From contig NAVB01000066.1 of the NCBI GenBank assembly GCA_002179805.1, positions 32,859 through 96,858 of the forward strand: DNA of 64,000 nt, given 5' to 3'. The position numbers and the translations under genes are program-made. The notes beneath the pieces are model-generated. The model was given only the letters and a program-made list of their open reading frames with translations, ran no database searches and was not told the DNA's origin. Of the stretch, positions 1-11,525 are shown in pieces. Position 1 is the first letter of the stretch, and each line of letters starts with the position of its first letter. This stretch comes from Acanthamoeba lenticulata (lineage: Eukaryota > Discosea > Longamoebia > Acanthamoebidae).

Positions 1-1104
1 GCCGCCACCGGCAATGACTTTGACGCCGACACGGACGACGTCGCGAGTCCAGAGTTGTCGACAGCTAACTTGTCGTCATCGTCGTCGTCGTCATCATCTC
101 CACTGGACGTCGTGCACCCGGCGCCAAGCCTGCTGGCCATGGAAGACCTCCAGTACGGGTTCCGGGCCACGACTTCCAGAGGACGGGACTGATGATGGTT
201 GGTTATCGCAGGCGGCCGGTGTGGGTGCACAGATTGGTCGGCGGGAGGCAACCGCGTACGGCGTTTGCCAGTCGGCCGTTTTGCGAACTCACGGGCTTCT
301 CGCTGGTCCTTTTTCACCTCCCTGCCCTTTTTATTTTTAATTTTAATATCATTTTTGTTTTTTTCTTATCTATTTTGTGGAGCGCAGGCGGAGCTGATGA
401 GCCGCCGTGAGAGGCTGATGGTCATCATCCCCAAGCAGCACAAGCCCGCGTGCCTCGACATCCTGCGACAAGGGTACGCCTCGTCCCCTTACGATGCACT
501 TGTTGCACGCCAAATGGTGACGAGCAAGCTCTTCTTGGGTGTTTGATCAGGCGTTGCAACGGCTACAGCAACGTCTTCCACTGGAGCGGGCATCTGGAGC
601 ATAAGAGCGGCCGCTTTGTCACAGTTGTGGGCCGCATTCAGTGGCTAAGGCCGGCGCCTGGGGCCGTGCGCATCTCACCTCCCACAACTCAACGTCGGTT
701 CGTGTGCCTGATGGTCGACTCGTGGTGGCGCAGGACGTGCATGCGATTATCTGGGTGGATCAGGCGGGCGAAGAGGTCTGCCTTCCTGGCACGCGCGAAG
801 GTACAAGTCCTGCGAGGTCTTTTTGGGCTGCACGCACGGGCCTGGACTGACCCAGACTCTGCACACAACAGAGATACGCGCGCGAGAGGACGCCGAATGG
901 CAGGTGGCCACTCAGCTGATGGCGCCTTCGCTGAGCGTTCCTTCTGTGCCTGCTCCTTCTGCGCCTTTGGAGCCGTCGCCGTCACCATCGCTGGTGGGAG
1001 CAGAGACCGCCGCAGCGACACTGTCGCCGCGCTTGGACGATGACGTCAGCTGGCGCGAGTTGTTGTCTCTCTTCGACGACTCGCTCCAGTCCGTCTTTCA
1101 GTGA
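1..1104 (+). CDS. 3' part of an unrecognised gene
   Basis: Only the 3' end is inside the window. From splice signals and frame continuity the exons are about 1-152 (uncertain donor), 388-473, 551-665, 734-800 and 872-1104, ending in TGA at 1102-1104. The first exon encodes a Ser-rich, acidic stretch with a run of nine Ser. The middle exons give a compact segment containing RLMVIIPKQHKPACLDILRQ, then NVFHWSGHLEHKSGRFVTVV, then DVHAIIWVDQAGEEVCLP. The tail is Pro/Ser/Ala-rich and ends in LDDDVSWRELLSLFDDSLQS. Introns 474-550 (gtacgcc..gatcag), 666-733 and 801-871 are canonical. I do not recognise the family. It converges on the membrane-protein gene at 1309-2792, with AT-rich 3' UTR sequence carrying AATAAA-like signals between them. 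Confidence 0.6.
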
Positions 1105-1308
1105 CCGATTATAATCTTATATTCTTTATTTTTTTCATATATTCATAAATTCTCAATAAATAACCATGCGTTTGGGCAGATATCAAAAGTTCGTCCCAAG
1201 GGACAAAACGTGTTATGAAAATCTAAACAGAAAGGGTTACTTGTACACAATGTGCATGACGATGATGATAATGATTTTGTCGTAGCTGCTGTTGCGCTAT
1301 TGGAGAGC

Positions 1309-2792
1309 TCAAACGAAGCGCTCGGCCTGCAGGTCGTGCTTGGAGGCCGGAACGACAGGGACGGCGGCAGGCATGAAGAAGTGGGGCTGCATAGGAGGCA
1401 GCTGGGGCGCGTGGACGGGGAGCGGCATGTAGTGGGCAGGAACATACGTGGGACCCGACACACTGCAAACAACATGCGAGTCAGAAGAGCATCAACAATC
1501 ACAATGACGAGGTCGGCCCGGACGTACAAAGAACTGGGAGCAACCTCCTCAGTGGCCTCAGCGGCCTTAGCGGCGTCTGGCCAGACGAGCACAAGAGAAC
1601 GGTTCATGTCAGAGACACGTTGTGGACCACCAACACAGGAGGAGGAGGAGGGGCGTGTACTGTTCGAGAAATACTTCTGGAGCTGAACACCCATGTAGAT
1701 GATGAGCAAGCCCACAGCAGTCAAGGCGAACGGATACCTGCACGTCCACAAGGTGTCGGGGTTTGTTGGGAGAGGGGGGGGGGGAGAGCTGTAGCCACGT
1801 ACGCCCAGGAGTCGTAGAAGAGGTCGTTGGTGAGCCACAACAGGTAGAAGGCCTCACCGATCGCACCAAACACGACCAAGCTCTGCCTGTTGATGAGACC
1901 AGCAACAATCTAATTCACCCAAACAAAGGTAAGGAAAAGATGGCAATTTGTGTGAATGAATTCGATCGACTTGACGTACGAGGTAGATGGCAGAAAAGAT
2001 GCCGTAGCCGACTTGGTAAGGACCCAGGATGCGGGCGATGAAGAAGAGAGTAGTGATGCTGATGAAGCTGCACAAGCCGCCGAAGAGGTAGAGCCAGAAC
2101 GCAAAGTCCTGCTTGAACTTCTGGCGGTCGGTGAAGAAGGCCACCGTGTTCATGCCCAGGCCAAAGACAAACGCGAAGAGGCATTCTGTCGTCAAACTCG
2201 GATCATTAAAGAACAAAATGGGCAGATCTAAGGTCGCCGCGGAGAAGAGGCCCGCCGAGATGGGTGCCGTGAGGAAGGGGAAGTGAACAACGCTGAGGGC
2301 CAGCACGCCGGTGACCACAGGCGTGAGTTCAATCAAGAGCAAAGGATGGTTGTGGACGGTGACGTTGAAATAGCGCTCCACGGCAAAGGTGACGACGGGG
2401 GAAACGGCCACAGCCACGGTGACGAACAGGCCGCCTACCAACTGCGGGACGCCGAACTGGCTCGGGCCATCGAACCACAGCTTGACACCTGCCGCCCCGA
2501 AGAGGACGACATAGGCCAGCGAAAGGAAGAAGAGCAGCGCGCTCGACGCCCAGACAAGGTTCAGGAACCAGGTCAGAGCGCCCGTGATGAGGAGGGCACC
2601 AGCGTAGAAGCTCACCAAGGCGACATTGAGCCCGCCCCGACCAGCCGTGCGCTTCACCAGAGCGGGCCACAGCGCTGCGACCTCGCTCGTTGACAAAAGG
2701 CCCTGCTCGGCAGCCCAGGTCAAGTCACTTTGCTCGAGACTAATATACGTAGAGGACGACATCCAGTTGCCGAAGTTTGGCCGTCCTGCCAA
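1309..2792 (-). CDS. Polytopic membrane protein, DUF2157-like
   Basis: Four exons on the minus strand: 2792-1980, 1909-1803, 1737-1528 and 1462-1309 (TGA at 1309-1311). All introns are GT-AG; the second holds a long C run on the coding strand. The first exon encodes about 270 residues: an N-terminal helical part (SLEQSDLTWAAEQGLLS, with conserved-looking W and G), then at least eight hydrophobic segments. More membrane helices follow (GAIGEAFYLLWLTNDLFYDSW, FALTAVGLLIIYMGV), then a Pro-rich soluble tail with several Met-Pro and His-Pro pairs. The layout of a short helical head followed by many paired helices resembles DUF2157-type proteins, but this is recall of pattern, not a search. The start could also be the Met at 2762. 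Substrate or role is unknown. Confidence 0.65.
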
Positions 2793-2988
2793 TGTGTCGG
2801 GGCTTGTTGTCCGGTGTTGCGGTGTGCAAGTTTCTGTGGCCCAGGTCCGGCTCGTGAGTATTTACCGCCGTAAATTGTCTTTCACTAAACATTTTCTTTA
2901 TAAATTTCGGCCAATCGTCTGCGAGCGATCCTGGTGGGAAAGGCAGCGAAGGATTCAGCTGTCGGCAGATATCGAACATATGTGGTGA

Positions 2989-5900
2989 TCAGAGCCTCTG
3001 GATGCGGTCCTTGAACTTGACCGTTTGTTCATCGGCCCCAAGGTTCTTGTTTCGGTTTGCATTTGTTATTCGCAAGCAAAAGCAAACCAAGCAGCATGAA
3101 ACACATACCGAGCGGACAAGAAACTCGAGGAGCTTGAGGCCGTTTGCCCGATCACCCACTCGCGCGCAGCAACCCAGCATGGCGTTGACTATTTTCAGGT
3201 CTGGCTTGATCCCTCTTTCTGCGTATATTTACAGAAATAGATAAATATTACAATATTTATAATAAACAAATAAATATAAATCAATTATATAATATATATA
3301 TGTATATAAAAAACCAAGAAAGGGCACCTTGCATCTCCTCGAAGAGCTCAAAGGCACGCTTGGTGAGCGGGTGGTTGATGTCGTTGCGGTAGTTGTACTC
3401 CTCGGCCTTGTTGAAGTAGTTGTGGTTGAGGCAGTGCACGATGAGGCTGCGGTAGGTGCGCTGGGTCGGCCGCAGGGACGCCGCCCCGCGCTCGACCTCC
3501 TCGTGCATCTCGCGCAGGAGGCCCAGCGCCCGCCGGACGCTGGCCCGCTTGCAGGCCAGCTCGATCATGGCGTCGTAGACCTCCTTGCTCCGACGCATCT
3601 GCCGCGGCATCCGATGGAACAGCGTCCACGCCTGCGTGTACATCCAGTCCACCTTTTGATGCTGCTGGTGTTGCTGTTGCTGGTGTTGTTGGGGATCGAG
3701 GTCGTTCTCCAGCGAGTCGATCCAGCCTCGTTCGTCGGTCTCGTTGCCGCTTGCGTCGACTGGGCGCCGCGCGGGCGGGACGTAGGCGTTGGCGATGGCC
3801 TTGATCACTGCCGTGTAGATTTCCTCGTCCGGCGGCTGCGGCGTCGTTGTTGGCGGAGCCGTCGCTGCGGCCGCCAACGGCGACGTCGACGATGACGACG
3901 ACGCGTCCACGACTGGGGCCGACGACCGGGCCAAGTGCGGCGAGGCGTAGTGGTAGTGGCGGGTCATGAACGTCTCCAGAGCCTCCATGTCGCGGTTCTT
4001 CTCGCAGCCGCGCACAAACTTGAGGGCCATCACCTTCGTCACCGCCGCCACCTCCTGAGGCGCCCACGTCACCTCCTCGCCCTCCCCCCTCATCCGCTTG
4101 TGCCTCTCCTGTACTCCAAAAAACAATATAAATGATTAAATCAAAGTAATTTAAATTGAACAATAATAAAATATTTTTTAAAAGAAATAGTGAACAAATA
4201 CCGCTTCTTGGCGAAAGAGGTCGAAGACGTTGAGTGCGCGAAGGGTGTTGTCGCGACGGAGGCACAGGTTCATGAGCTTGAAGAATATGGCGTGGTCGGG
4301 GCTGACGTGCCGCGCCCGCATGTCGTCCAGCAGGCCAAAGGCGCGGTCGACATAGTGCGCATCAGCCTCGCGCATGCGCTGCTTCTCGAGGGCACTCATG
4401 GCGCGCTCCTCGCGCTCGCGCTGCCGTCGCTCCTCTTCCTCGCGCTCCTCGCGCTCGCGTTCGGCGGCCTCACGCTGCTGCCGGTCCTCCTCGCGAAGCC
4501 TTCGCTCTTGGTAGCGCCTCTCGGCCTCCTTGGCCTCGAGCGTCGCCACATCCTCATCGCCTTCGGCCATCTCGGCGTCCACCCAGCCCTTGTCCCAGCC
4601 CCCGTCTTCATCGTCGAGCAACGCGTGGTCCTCGCGCACGTTGGCGGCCATCCAGAGGTCGTTGATCATGTAGTCGTCCTCCTCGTCCTCCTTCCACTTG
4701 CCGGCCAGCACGTCGAGCACCTTGCCGTAGATGGCGGCGTCCAGCGTCACTTGCGCCTCCTTGGCCTCCTCGAATACCTTCAACGCGCTCTCCTCTCGCC
4801 CCGCTCGCCTGCACGCCCCTGTATTTGAAAAACAAATAAAATTAATCATAAAAAACAAATTACAAAATAATAAATAAATAAATAAATAAAAATTGAGCTC
4901 AACGGACCGATCAGGTGGCCGTAGGCCTGCGCATCGGGTGGGACTTCCGCCAGCTTCATCTCCGCCAACATCTTCTCCGCTTTCTTCACAGCGCCTTCAA
5001 TCTCGAAAGCTGCGATCGCGCCACGCCTTCATCAGCACAGAGTCTCTTCATCGGCAAGACCAATTCGTACCGCGCAGCATGAGATCGTAGCTGCGCCGGT
5101 CAGGCTTGAGGCCTCCACGCCCGATGTCTCGGAAGAGGACTCCGGCTGTCTTCATGTCGTACTGCTCACAGAATAAACACACCACATTAGACAAGAACAA
5201 TACGACATGGTCTGGAAAGGTTGTTGGACGCGTACATGGCGGACGCAAACAGCGATCAGGCTGTTGATCACCTCGAGGTTGGGCCGGACGGGCGGCTTCT
5301 CAAACTTCATGGCCTCGAGCAGCTGGAGGGCCTTGTTCACCTCGTCTCGCCCGCTCACGGCCCCATCCCGCTTGCCACCGGCGCCAGTGGTGGTCGTGGT
5401 GGCCGTCGAAGTCGAGGTCGAAGCCGAAGCCAAGGGCGAGGACGGCGACGCGGCGTCCTTCTTTGGTCGAACGTCAAAGGCCGAGATGCGGTGGGCAAAG
5501 GTCTGAGCGTCGGGCGAGACGTTAAAAGTGCGCCGAAAGTGGGCGATGATGTCCTCCACGTCCTGCGCCGGTCGTCCGTCGCGCACGCAGGCCAGCACGA
5601 GGCCGTTGAGTGTGCCCACATCGGGCCGGACCAGGTTGGCTCGCAGCTTGGCAAACACGCGGAAGCAGTCCTCGCGCAGGCCCATCTCGGCCAGAGCGAC
5701 CATGACGGCGTTGTAGTCGGCGACATCGCCAGCCGCGAGGCGCTGTAGCAGCTGGCGCATGCGAGAGATAACCCGCGGCTCGAGGAACACCGAGCGGTTG
5801 CGCTCGACGTACTGGAGGACGCGCACCATGTGTCGCGGCATCACGTACTTGCGTCGGCTCAGCTCGTTGATCGTCCGCTTCAGCTCGACGTGGCGCGAAC

Positions 5901-6321
5901 TGAAGCCGTGCTGTGGCAGCTGCGGCGCCTTTGGCTGCTGTTTTGTTCCCGAGGCAGCAGTAGTGCTGTGCTCGGACTTGGTCGTGGCTGGCGACAGAAC
6001 ACTCGTGCTCGCTGATGCGGGCGTGTAAGAAGACGGAAAAAGGGGTGAGGGGTGCCGGGGGCAACGCACTATGAAAGAGGCGAAGACGAGGGAGCGGAAG
6101 TGGAGGCCGTGACCGCGTGCTGGCGAGCATGAAAGGCATGCGCGCCAGTGGGCAGGAGGAGCGGCCAACCTGCGAAAACCTCGCAGCTGCAGACAGAATA
6201 TGAGAGCGAGCTCAAACCGAGTGGATGTTCGCCAAGTACCTTTGGGACAAGCAACCACGCGGTGGGCGGCCATGTTCGGCGCGACGAGCTGGTGCGGCCG
6301 AGCGATCAGTTGCCGCCTCAT
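2989..6321 (-). CDS. Pentatricopeptide repeat (PPR) protein, probably mitochondrial
   Basis: A multi-exon minus-strand gene ending at 2989-2991. It opens with an Arg-rich, acid-poor leader joined across two introns (6239-6187, and one ending before the SEHSTTAASG segment), reaching PLPRLRLFHTTTK, a typical mitochondrial presequence. The body contains helical-pair repeats such as DVADYNAVMVALAEMGLRED, VRPDVGTLNGLVLACVRDGR, VRPNLEVINSLIAVCVRH, LKPDRRSYDLMLR, VSPDHAIFFKLMNLCLRRDN and PDLKIVNAMLGCCARVGDRA. Between repeats lie a long Glu/Arg coiled coil (about 4390-4520) and a His/Gln-rich linker (3660-3690). These are degenerate P-type PPRs, so an RNA-binding role in organelle RNA processing is inferred. 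The last intron (63 nt) lacks a frame break, so its removal is uncertain. The gene faces a second PPR gene head to head. Confidence 0.75.
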
Positions 6322-6413
6322 CTTCGGTTAGGCAAGATTTCCACAAAGAAGAAATCACGAGGAAAAGGCAGAAAACATAAGGCCGAGCAAAGAGGAGCAC
6401 ATAGACGCGGAGG
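6322..6413. promoter_or_regulatory. Compact bidirectional promoter between two PPR genes
   Basis: The proposed start codons of the two divergent PPR genes (6321 on minus, 6414 on plus) lie only 92 bp apart, so promoters and 5' UTRs must overlap. No TATA box is obvious; the strip is rich in AAGAA/GAAAA on the plus strand. Coordinated expression of two mitochondrial RNA-binding proteins is an inference from arrangement only. Confidence 0.4.
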
Positions 6414-9282
6414 ATGCGACAGACACGGTAAGTGGCACACCGTGGTCACAACGGACTCAAGTTGTAACAGTTCGTTGCTTTTCTTGTTTGCAGGTCCGTC
6501 AGCGCCAATTTGCCTTTCCGCCCCGCGCGAATCATCGATCTCGCTCGAGGCAGCAATGGTACAGGTCACAAGCCCCTTTGCTGGCACTGCAGCACCTCCA
6601 TAACCCATACCACAGTCCCAGGTGTGTCCGTTGGCCTGCCGGTGCAGGGCAGTCGGCCCGCTCTTGCCACGCATGGCTTCTTGCACAACTCGGCCACTTC
6701 AGCGGTCTCACCTCTCACGCGCATGCTCGTAGCCTCACGACATCATCAACAACAGCAACGCTGCTATGCTCGCGGTACGCCAGTACATTTCTGCTGCTTG
6801 TCGTGAGCCTTGTGCGGCCTTCTTACCAGCGTGCTTGCGCCGCGTCCAGCCATTAACGAGCGGCCCCGAGCCGCCGATGCGCGTTGGGCGTCCAGCAGCG
6901 GCAACAACAACAAGACTCCGTTGGCCGCCAGTGGGCGCACAGCCCTCCCCGGCCTGGCCCAGCTCGAGTCCATGACCGCGGTCCCGGCCGGGCGCCTCGC
7001 TCAGCTGCTCGACCAGGCCCTTGCCCTCTCCGTGCCGCCAGCGGTCGTCAAGCGGTATGTTGTGGGCTGAGCTCTGAGCTGGCCAGGCACAAGTCTGTCT
7101 TCGTCCTCGTCTCACACGGGGGCCGCGTAGGGTGCTGGGCTTGATCAAAAAGGTCGAAGGCAAGCACCGGAATGACTACGCGCAGCTGGCCACCGGGCTG
7201 AGCAAGCTCAAGGACAGCGTCTTGACCGACCGCGAGAAGGTCGCCGCGGCCCAGAGCCTCTACGATCGCATGCTTCACCTGCAGGAGCAACACCAACATC
7301 ACCCCGAGAGCGGCCAGGCCCAGGCCAAGCAGTTGTTCGACGTGGCGATCTTGTCGACACTGATCAAGGTGTTTGCGGCTGGGGGCGAGTGGGATCGGTG
7401 CGAGGCCCTTCTGGCCCACATGCGCCGCGAGCGCATGAAGCCCACGGTGGTCACCTACACCAACCTCCTCAAGTACTGCGAGCAGGTCAAGAGCTGGCAA
7501 CGTGCTGCCGAGGTCCTCCAGCGTCTGCAGGACGACGGGCTCCGGCCCGATGTCATTTTCTACACGTCCCTCATCAACGTCTGCTGCGCGCGGTAGGCTC
7601 TCATGTCTCCTCGTGCGTGCGTGCTTGGTTGATTGGTTGGCTCACGCCGCCCACAGAAACGACTTGTCACAGGCGCTAAAGCTGCTGGACGACATGAAGA
7701 CCTCCGGCCTGAAACCCAACATCTTCACCTATGCGTCGCTGATCAACATCTGCGAGCGGTTCGTTTCTCTTTTGTCTACTTCTCTTTAGCCTGAGAAAGA
7801 GAAGCTGACTTTGTTATTCCGTTGCAACAGGGAAAAGAACATGAGGCGCGCGCTTGAGCTGCTCGGTCAGATGAAGAGCGAGAACATCGAGCCTAACGTG
7901 TTCATCTTCACCTCCCTTATCAACGTGTGCGAGAAGAAGAAGGACCTTCGTACGTAGCAATTTCCACCTTTTCAACTTATTAGCAGAGCAAAAATGGAGT
8001 TAGTATTTACTTTTTTATCATTATTGTTTACTAATTTATTGTTGTATTTTTATTCTTGTTTTATCTGTGGTGGCGTGGGAGCAGCCATGGCGATGCAACT
8101 GTTTGAGGAAATGACGCGAGTGCACAGGATCGAGCCCAACACGTTCACCTTCAACTCGCTTATCAACGTGTGCGTCGAGGCGCGCGACCTTGACAAGGGA
8201 CTCGAAGTGTTGAGCTCCATGCGCCGCTTCAAAATCGCGCCCAACACGTCGACCTTCAACTCGCTGGCGGGCCTCTGCGCGCGGACGGGCGACAACGAGC
8301 GCGGCTTTGCGCTGCTCGACTCAATGAAGGCCGCCGGCGTGCGGCCCGACAACGTCACCTTCACGTCGCTCATCGCCGCTTGTCGCTTGCGGGCCGGCAA
8401 CAACAGCACCAGCGGTGGCGGCAGCAGCGAAGATGCTGGCATCAACGACGCAACAACGGCCAACAGCGGCGCCGAGACCAAAATGGAGGCTGAGGTCGTC
8501 AACGGTGGCGACACTGATGACGGCAGCGCACCAGCCGTGCTGCCGTCGCTCGAGCGCGCACTGGCCCTGGTCGGCCGCATGCGGCACGAGTTTGGCGTGA
8601 CGCCCGACAGCATCACGCTGACGACCCTGCTCGACACCATGCTGCGCAGCCGGCGGCTGCCCTACGCCCTGCGCGCTTATCACCTGGCCCGTGCCGAGAT
8701 GCAGCAGCAGCAACGAGCAGCGGGCGCCCCGGAGCTGCGTCTCGACAAGGAGACCTACTACGAATTGATCAACTTGTGCGCGCGCAGCGGACAATGGAGG
8801 CGCGGCCTCGCCATCGTAGACGACATGGAACAGGCGGGCCTCAGTCCGTCCGTGCGCGTCTACAACTCGTTCCTTCGCAGCTTCGACCCCGCACGACCCA
8901 ACGATGTGCGTTGTGTCATGTCCTCGCTCGTTGTTGCAGAAAAATATGTGGAATTGACTGCTGTGGTGGACAGATGGACGATGCCAGGGAAGTGGTGGCG
9001 CTCATGCGCCACCGCGAGGTGGCCGAGGATGACACCACAAGGGTTCTGCTCCGACGGCTGGGCATCGAGCCGCGGCACATCAACAAGATCCTCCAGCAGC
9101 ACAAGCCGCAACCAGCCCAACAGCAGCATGACAGACAAGACAAACCACGACAACAGGGAAAGGGAAGCAAGAACAAGAGTCAGGGTAAGGACAAGGGATC
9201 CAAGGATAAGAGCAAGGCCAACGACAAGAGCAAGGCAAGAGGGGCGAAGGGCAAACCACAACAAACGAAATCACGCGCGTAA
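6414..9282 (+). CDS. PPR protein with highly regular repeats, probably mitochondrial
   Basis: Exons: 6414-6427, 6494-6774, 6850-7054, 7131-7592, 7657-7758, 7831-7949, 8085-8905 and 8975-9282. The start at 6414 is chosen because splicing 6428-6493 keeps the frame; a Met at 6723 is the alternative. The N-terminus is basic and acid-poor, fitting mitochondrial import. The core is a run of near-perfect 35-residue P-class PPRs, each with a [YF]xSLI-type helix A: VVTYTNLLKYCEQ, VIFYTSLINVCCARN, IFTYASLINICERE, VFIFTSLINVCEKK, TFTFNSLINVCVEA, TSTFNSLAGLCART, NVTFTSLIAACRLR. Introns fall at nearly the same place after several helix A segments, as expected if repeats multiplied with their introns. A Ser/Gly/Asn linker and two more repeats follow, then a very basic Lys/Gly/Ser tail (GKGSKNKSQGKDKGSKDKS). 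A sequence-specific organelle RNA-binding role is inferred. Confidence 0.85.
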
Positions 9283-9463
9283 CATTCTTTGTGAAAAGAA
9301 AATCTATGGATAAATGCATGAAAACTCAACGCTTTCCTAGAGTGCCGACCATTTGCGCCGTGGCTGTGGTCTTCCGACCACGCCCCAGGGTGAAGGTTGT
9401 TCTCCGACCTGGTCAAAATGGTCGTCAGTTACGTGAGATGAGCTGGCTGCCAGTGCGACGAAC

Positions 9464-10929
9464 ATGCAGACAACAACAGCTCCGCCCAACTTGCGCCCGC
9501 TCCACGAAATGGAACCCGTCTCGACCGCCGCGCCAACCACCTCCACATCGACCACAACCACAACGCCGGTGCTGCGACCGTCGCTTGCCGACAACGCATG
9601 GACGTACCTGCAACACATTGTGGCGGGCACGTCGGCCGGCTTCACTGCCGAGCTGCTCCTCTTCTGTGTAGAGATACGCAACTACCCTACCATCTTCAAA
9701 ACTGAGGGCGTTAACCCGCGCCACTGCGTGCACTGGCGAGGCACTTCGGTCAACCTTCCTGGTGCGTCAAGTCGCTAAGTCGTTGCTTACGCCTTGTCTT
9801 TATTGAAAGTGACGATGTGTGGTACGGTCACGTTGGCAGAACTGGGTCGACAGTTTGGGACCATTGCATCGAACAAGGCACCCGTGGCCGGCCTCATCAT
9901 GGCCTCCTACGACCTCTTCAAGCGCGAGATCAGCGTCCGCCTCAACGCTTTCAACGAACGACGAACACAAGCCGGAGGTAAGTTGCACTGTTCGCTCTTG
10001 TGGAGCCATGTCGCTACTGACCCTGTCCCCCGTTCCTCTGCTTTTCAGCCCATCGCTCGTGGTTGGAGTTGATGCTGTGCCAGCCGCTAAGCGTGTGCTT
10101 CGTCGCCGGCTTCTCGGCACAGATGCTGGAGGCCTTTCTCATGAACCCGGTCTTCGTCCTCAGGTGCCGCGACTTTCCAAACTCTCGCGACAAGAATCAC
10201 TGCTCATCTGACGCTGGCCATGGTGTTTGTGGGGGACAGGAGCGCGCATGTGCGTAGCCACTTTGACAGCGCAGGCCAGCCGCTGTCCTCGCCGCCATCC
10301 GTCTGGCAGACTGCACGCGGCCTGCTTCGTGAGGGCGGCCTCCGGGGATATTGGCGCGGGTGCGTCGCCCGCTTCTTGAAGCTCAAGCAGGAGAGCTGAA
10401 GCTCACCTCGAAGAGGTCTGTCGGTAGGTACTGGGGCACCGTGGTGTCCGGCGGGCCGTTCATCAGCTGCTACTACGCCTTCGCCGAGATCTTGGGGCAG
10501 ATGATCGCCAGGCGCACTGGCTACGCTTCGCCACTAGACCTCCCACTTCATCTTAGCGCCCTCTCCGGTTCGTCTTCTCTGCTCTGTTGTTGCTACCCTG
10601 CACGCTTGCTGATGTGGTCATGATTGATCCCACACCTAGGCGGGTGCGGAGCGGCGCTGGCTGTGGCCGTGACGACGCCGCTGGAGATCTTGCGGCAGCG
10701 CGGCCTCACCGAGTGGCGGCACTGGGACGAGACGCGTGCTGTGCTCCAGAGGGGCGGCCTGCTGGCGGCAGTGCGATCGGTCAAGGCGCGTTGCCGACTC
10801 GAGCTGCAGGATAAGCTCTTCCGCGTGGCACCTCGCTCGGCAGTCAAAAAGGCCACTTACGGCTTCTTCAAGCAGGCCCTCATCCGCGGCATCAAGGCTG
10901 GCGCTCGAGCCACGATAGCTCGCCGATGA
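9464..10929 (+). CDS. Mitochondrial carrier (SLC25-like) protein, divergent
   Basis: About six exons, ending at 10927-10929. The best signature is in the third repeat: after an intron ending near 10640 the sequence reads AVTTPLEILRQRGLTEW, matching the carrier motif P-x-[DE]-x-x-[KR]. The second repeat has LMNPVFVLRSAHV, then LLREGGLRGYWRGYWGTVVS (joined across a GTGCGTCG..GTAG intron at about 10361-10430), matching EGxxGxxRG. The first repeat (HIVAGTSAGFTAELLLFC, then WRGTSVNLP) keeps the glycines but lacks the usual PxDxxK, so it is degenerate. Six helices in three pairs would place it in the inner mitochondrial membrane. The unusual motif residues make substrate prediction unsafe; SLC25A46/MTCH-like divergent carriers are comparable. 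It lies downstream of a PPR gene in the same direction. Confidence 0.75.
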
Positions 10930-10989
10930 GGGTCTGCTCTCGGCTTGAAAAAGAAAAGAAAACAAGAACGAAAAGCCAGACAAAGAAAA

Positions 10990-11472
10990 ATGCACTCCCT
11001 TGGGCAGGAAGCAGTGCTGGTTCTTGTGGCCGTGCTAGTCGTGGTGGCCTTGTGCTGTGTCCCGGTGGCGCATGGTGCAGCGACAGAGACCAAGGAAAGC
11101 GCCAAGGTGATGGGCAAGCTCGAACGGCTGTGCTATGACAAGTGCCAGCACCACCTCGCGCCAGAGCCGGGCGACAAGGCCTGCGACCACTTCTGCGGCT
11201 TCATTGCGCACATACGCGTCGCTCACGAGGCCGATCTCTACGCCCTCTACCGTGAGGGCAATCGCAACTTGCAGCCCCTGGTTCGGTTCCTGGTTTCGTC
11301 TCAACGATTTGCAAAAACTGATTTCGTTTTGCAGATGTGGGCCATGAACGACGTGGTACGAGAGAAGCTGCAGGCCAAACTGGATGATGAAGACGATCAT
11401 ACCATTGGAGAGGTCTTTTTCGACAAGGCCAAGGAGTGGTACAGCCGCGTCCATCAACGGGATGAGCTTTGA
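10990..11472 (+). CDS. Small ER-lumen protein with RDEL tail and twin CX3C motifs
   Basis: The Met at 10990 begins a clear signal peptide (MHSLGQEAVLVLVAVLVVVA, then CCVPVAHGA with likely cleavage after the second Ala). The mature part is short, charged and helical, carries two CX3C pairs (CYDKC and CDHFC) and ends in RDEL, an HDEL/KDEL-type retrieval signal. That combination predicts a soluble ER resident with two disulfides. A 54-nt segment, 11281-11334, has good splice ends (GTTCGG..TTTTGCAG) but is a multiple of three and stop-free, so spliced and unspliced forms would both be readable. An upstream in-frame extension to 10945 is Lys-rich and is rejected because the signal peptide starts at 10990. 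Only 60 bp separate it from the carrier gene upstream. I do not recognise a family. Confidence 0.75.
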   Translation: MHSLGQEAVLVLVAVLVVVALCCVPVAHGAATETKESAKVMGKLERLCYDKCQHHLAPEPGDKACDHFCGFIAHIRVAHEADLYALYREGNRNLQPLVRFLVSSQRFAKTDFVLQMWAMNDVVREKLQAKLDDEDDHTIGEVFFDKAKEWYSRVHQRDEL

Positions 11473-11525
11473 AGAAAATCAAAATAAACACAACAAAATA
11501 AAATAAAAACAACAAAGCAGCCGAG

